From an uncultured Varibaculum sp. (GTDB lineage Bacteria; Actinomycetota; Actinomycetes; Actinomycetales; Actinomycetaceae): DNA of 61,533 nucleotides. Below the pieces are notes generated by a model. The model searched no databases, was not told the origin of the DNA, and saw only the letters and a program-made list of their open reading frames with translations. The position numbers and the translations under genes were made by a program. The stretch covers positions 1 through 61,533 of the forward strand of contig NZ_CABTZZ010000012.1 in NCBI RefSeq assembly GCF_902489465.1. Direction: 5' to 3'. The first letter of the stretch is position 1. Every line of letters begins with the position of its first letter. Of this stretch, positions 60,542 to 61,533 are shown piece after piece.

Positions 60542-60988
60542 TTAGCTGACTCGTTCCTGGGGTTCCTTGGCCAGCCACAAAGTATAAGGCCCATCATTAA
60601 CTAAAGACACCTGCATCATCGCGCCGAATACTCCGGTCTCAACTTCCGCGCCACCTGCGCGTAAATCCGCAACTAGTTTCTCGAAAATAGGACGCGCCAC
60701 CTCACCCTTAGCTGCATAAGTCCAGGAAGGGTGCCGCCCCTTGCGCACCGAACCATACAGGGTGAACTGGGAAACCACCAGCAGGGGCGCCCCCGCCTCC
60801 AGAATCGAAGACCCGTCCTCAAAAACTTGCTGATTAAGTAGGCGGCGCACCGTCCAATCGATCTGCTCTTGACCGTCACCGGGAGTTATCCCCACGAAAG
60901 CCACCAGGCCGGGCCGATCCAGCCTCCCGACGGTTTTACCCTCAACCGTCACCTCAGCGGAAAGTGCCCTTTGAATTAAGGTACGCAT
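60542..60988 (-). CDS. dtd: D-aminoacyl-tRNA deacylase
   Basis: A 148-residue Dtd that hydrolyses D-aminoacyl (and glycyl-tRNA-Ala) esters, keeping D-amino acids out of proteins. The characteristic SQFTL motif is present (VVSQFTLYG, about residue 71) and the Gly-cis-Pro element is NDGPYTLW instead of the usual NxGPVT, so the Val is a Tyr. Length is normal. AGGAGG 5 nt upstream supports the ATG. It follows the ygfZ-like gene by 9 nt, forming an operon. Confidence 0.93.
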   Translation of the reverse strand: MRTLIQRALSAEVTVEGKTVGRLDRPGLVAFVGITPGDGQEQIDWTVRRLLNQQVFEDGSSILEAGAPLLVVSQFTLYGSVRKGRHPSWTYAAKGEVARPIFEKLVADLRAGGAEVETGVFGAMMQVSLVNDGPYTLWLAKEPQERVS

Positions 60989-60997
60989 AAGAACCTC

Positions 60998-61533
60998 CTA
61001 GCCCGCAATATTTAATGATCCGGAACCCGAACGCGGCGAGGCATCAGAAAAGGCTTTCCGATCAATGCGAGACTGCCCCTGCCAGGAAACCCCGGAAGGA
61101 TCCCCAATTGGTGTCACCGCCGCCGCCAAAGACTGCTCTTCCTCCCCCTCTTTCCAGCAGACAGTCAGGTTCTCTGCGGAAGTAGTTCGTTTAATTAGTC
61201 CCAAGGCAATCGGCCCGTCCTCAAAATGATTCGCACTTACCCGCACGGTACCTACCTTGCGGCTCCCGGAATAAAGCTCTGCACCGGCAGGAGGAAGTGA
61301 AGAGGAACTGCCATCCAGATGCAAAAAGACCGCCCGGCGCGGAGGGTGACCTAGGTTAACGATGCGCGCTACTGTCTCCTGTCCGCAGTAACATCCCTTA
61401 TTTAAATGCACAGCGGTGCGCAGCCAGTCGAGTTCATGCGGCAGGGTGCGTTGATCAATGTCGGTGCCGAAGGGGCCCCAAGCCGCTATCCGCAAAGCCC
61501 GCCAATCAGCCGCGGCAGCAAAAACCGGAGCAA
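60998..61533 (-). CDS. YgfZ/GcvT-like folate-binding protein, 5' end outside the window
   Basis: The 3' part of a gene running off the right edge; reading continues in frame to the last base, so the start is beyond 61533. The signature KGCYCGQETVARI is the YgfZ-type motif, preceded by an ADWRALRIAAWGP stretch and DQRTLPHELDWL. These folate-binding proteins help iron-sulfur-cluster assembly and tRNA modification enzymes. The C-terminal part (EEEQSLAAAVTPIGDPSGVSWQGQSR) fits the end of a YgfZ homologue. It is followed by dtd. Only 178 residues are visible. Confidence 0.9.
   Translation of the reverse strand, partial: APVFAAAADWRALRIAAWGPFGTDIDQRTLPHELDWLRTAVHLNKGCYCGQETVARIVNLGHPPRRAVFLHLDGSSSSLPPAGAELYSGSRKVGTVRVSANHFEDGPIALGLIKRTTSAENLTVCWKEGEEEQSLAAAVTPIGDPSGVSWQGQSRIDRKAFSDASPRSGSGSLNIAG

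Overview
The window is about 61.5 kb of actinobacterial chromosome. The evidence is a ppk-mutT1 neighbour pair, a MurB, PutA, ClpC and FprA set of actinobacterial type, and a ClgR-type operator upstream of clpC. The middling GC content and a giant LPxTG-like surface protein made of VaFE/T-Q ester repeats suggest Actinomycetaceae, perhaps close to Varibaculum or Mobiluncus. That placement is inference from gene content only. No rRNA, tRNA, CRISPR array, complete prophage or insertion sequence was found.

Layout. (1) 0.3-7.5 kb is a glycerol / glycerophosphodiester region: a phosphodiesterase, an MFS transporter, a SorC-type regulator with murB behind it, and a divergent glpF-glpK operon with palindromes between regulator and operon. 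(2) 7.7-15.2 kb holds a U32-family protein, a sugar ABC importer (two permeases and a binding lipoprotein), a sugar-phosphate nucleotidyltransferase and a divergent nagA with its own operator-like palindrome. Together these look like amino-sugar uptake and catabolism. (3) 15.3-23.4 kb is a NarL-type two-component system divergent from two ABC/FtsX-type modules; the ATPase of the first module has lost key catalytic residues. (4) 23.5-31.5 kb is housekeeping: htpX, ferredoxin-NADP reductase, a protein of unknown function, polyphosphate kinase, a NUDIX/phosphatase protein and ispF. (5) 31.9-37.3 kb is proline use, putP and putA. (6) 37.6-43.9 kb, minus strand, has a NagZ-like lipoprotein behind an unusual zinc-ribbon/TM/vWA/C-type-lectin fusion, then a HAD protein overlapping a 779-residue Pro/Ala-rich protein. 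(7) 44.0-49.6 kb has a HigB/HigA-like toxin-antitoxin pair between two copies of the clpC 3' end, then clpC, a rhomboid protease, a cyclophilin and a divergent small membrane protein. (8) 49.7-60.1 kb has two large nested hairpin elements in inverted orientation, then a 3239-residue surface adhesin. (9) The right edge has dtd and the 3' part of a ygfZ-like gene.

Most striking non-coding signal: at 49784-49880 and 50072-50176 two elements in opposite orientation share almost the same unpaired internal segments (11 and 23 nt), but their long perfect stems differ in sequence. This is the pattern expected if the folded structure is under selection. A second unusual signal is the toxin-antitoxin cassette flanked by a 37-38 bp near-duplicate of the clpC 3' end, which resembles attachment sites. 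Many transcription units end in very long, near-perfect terminator hairpins.
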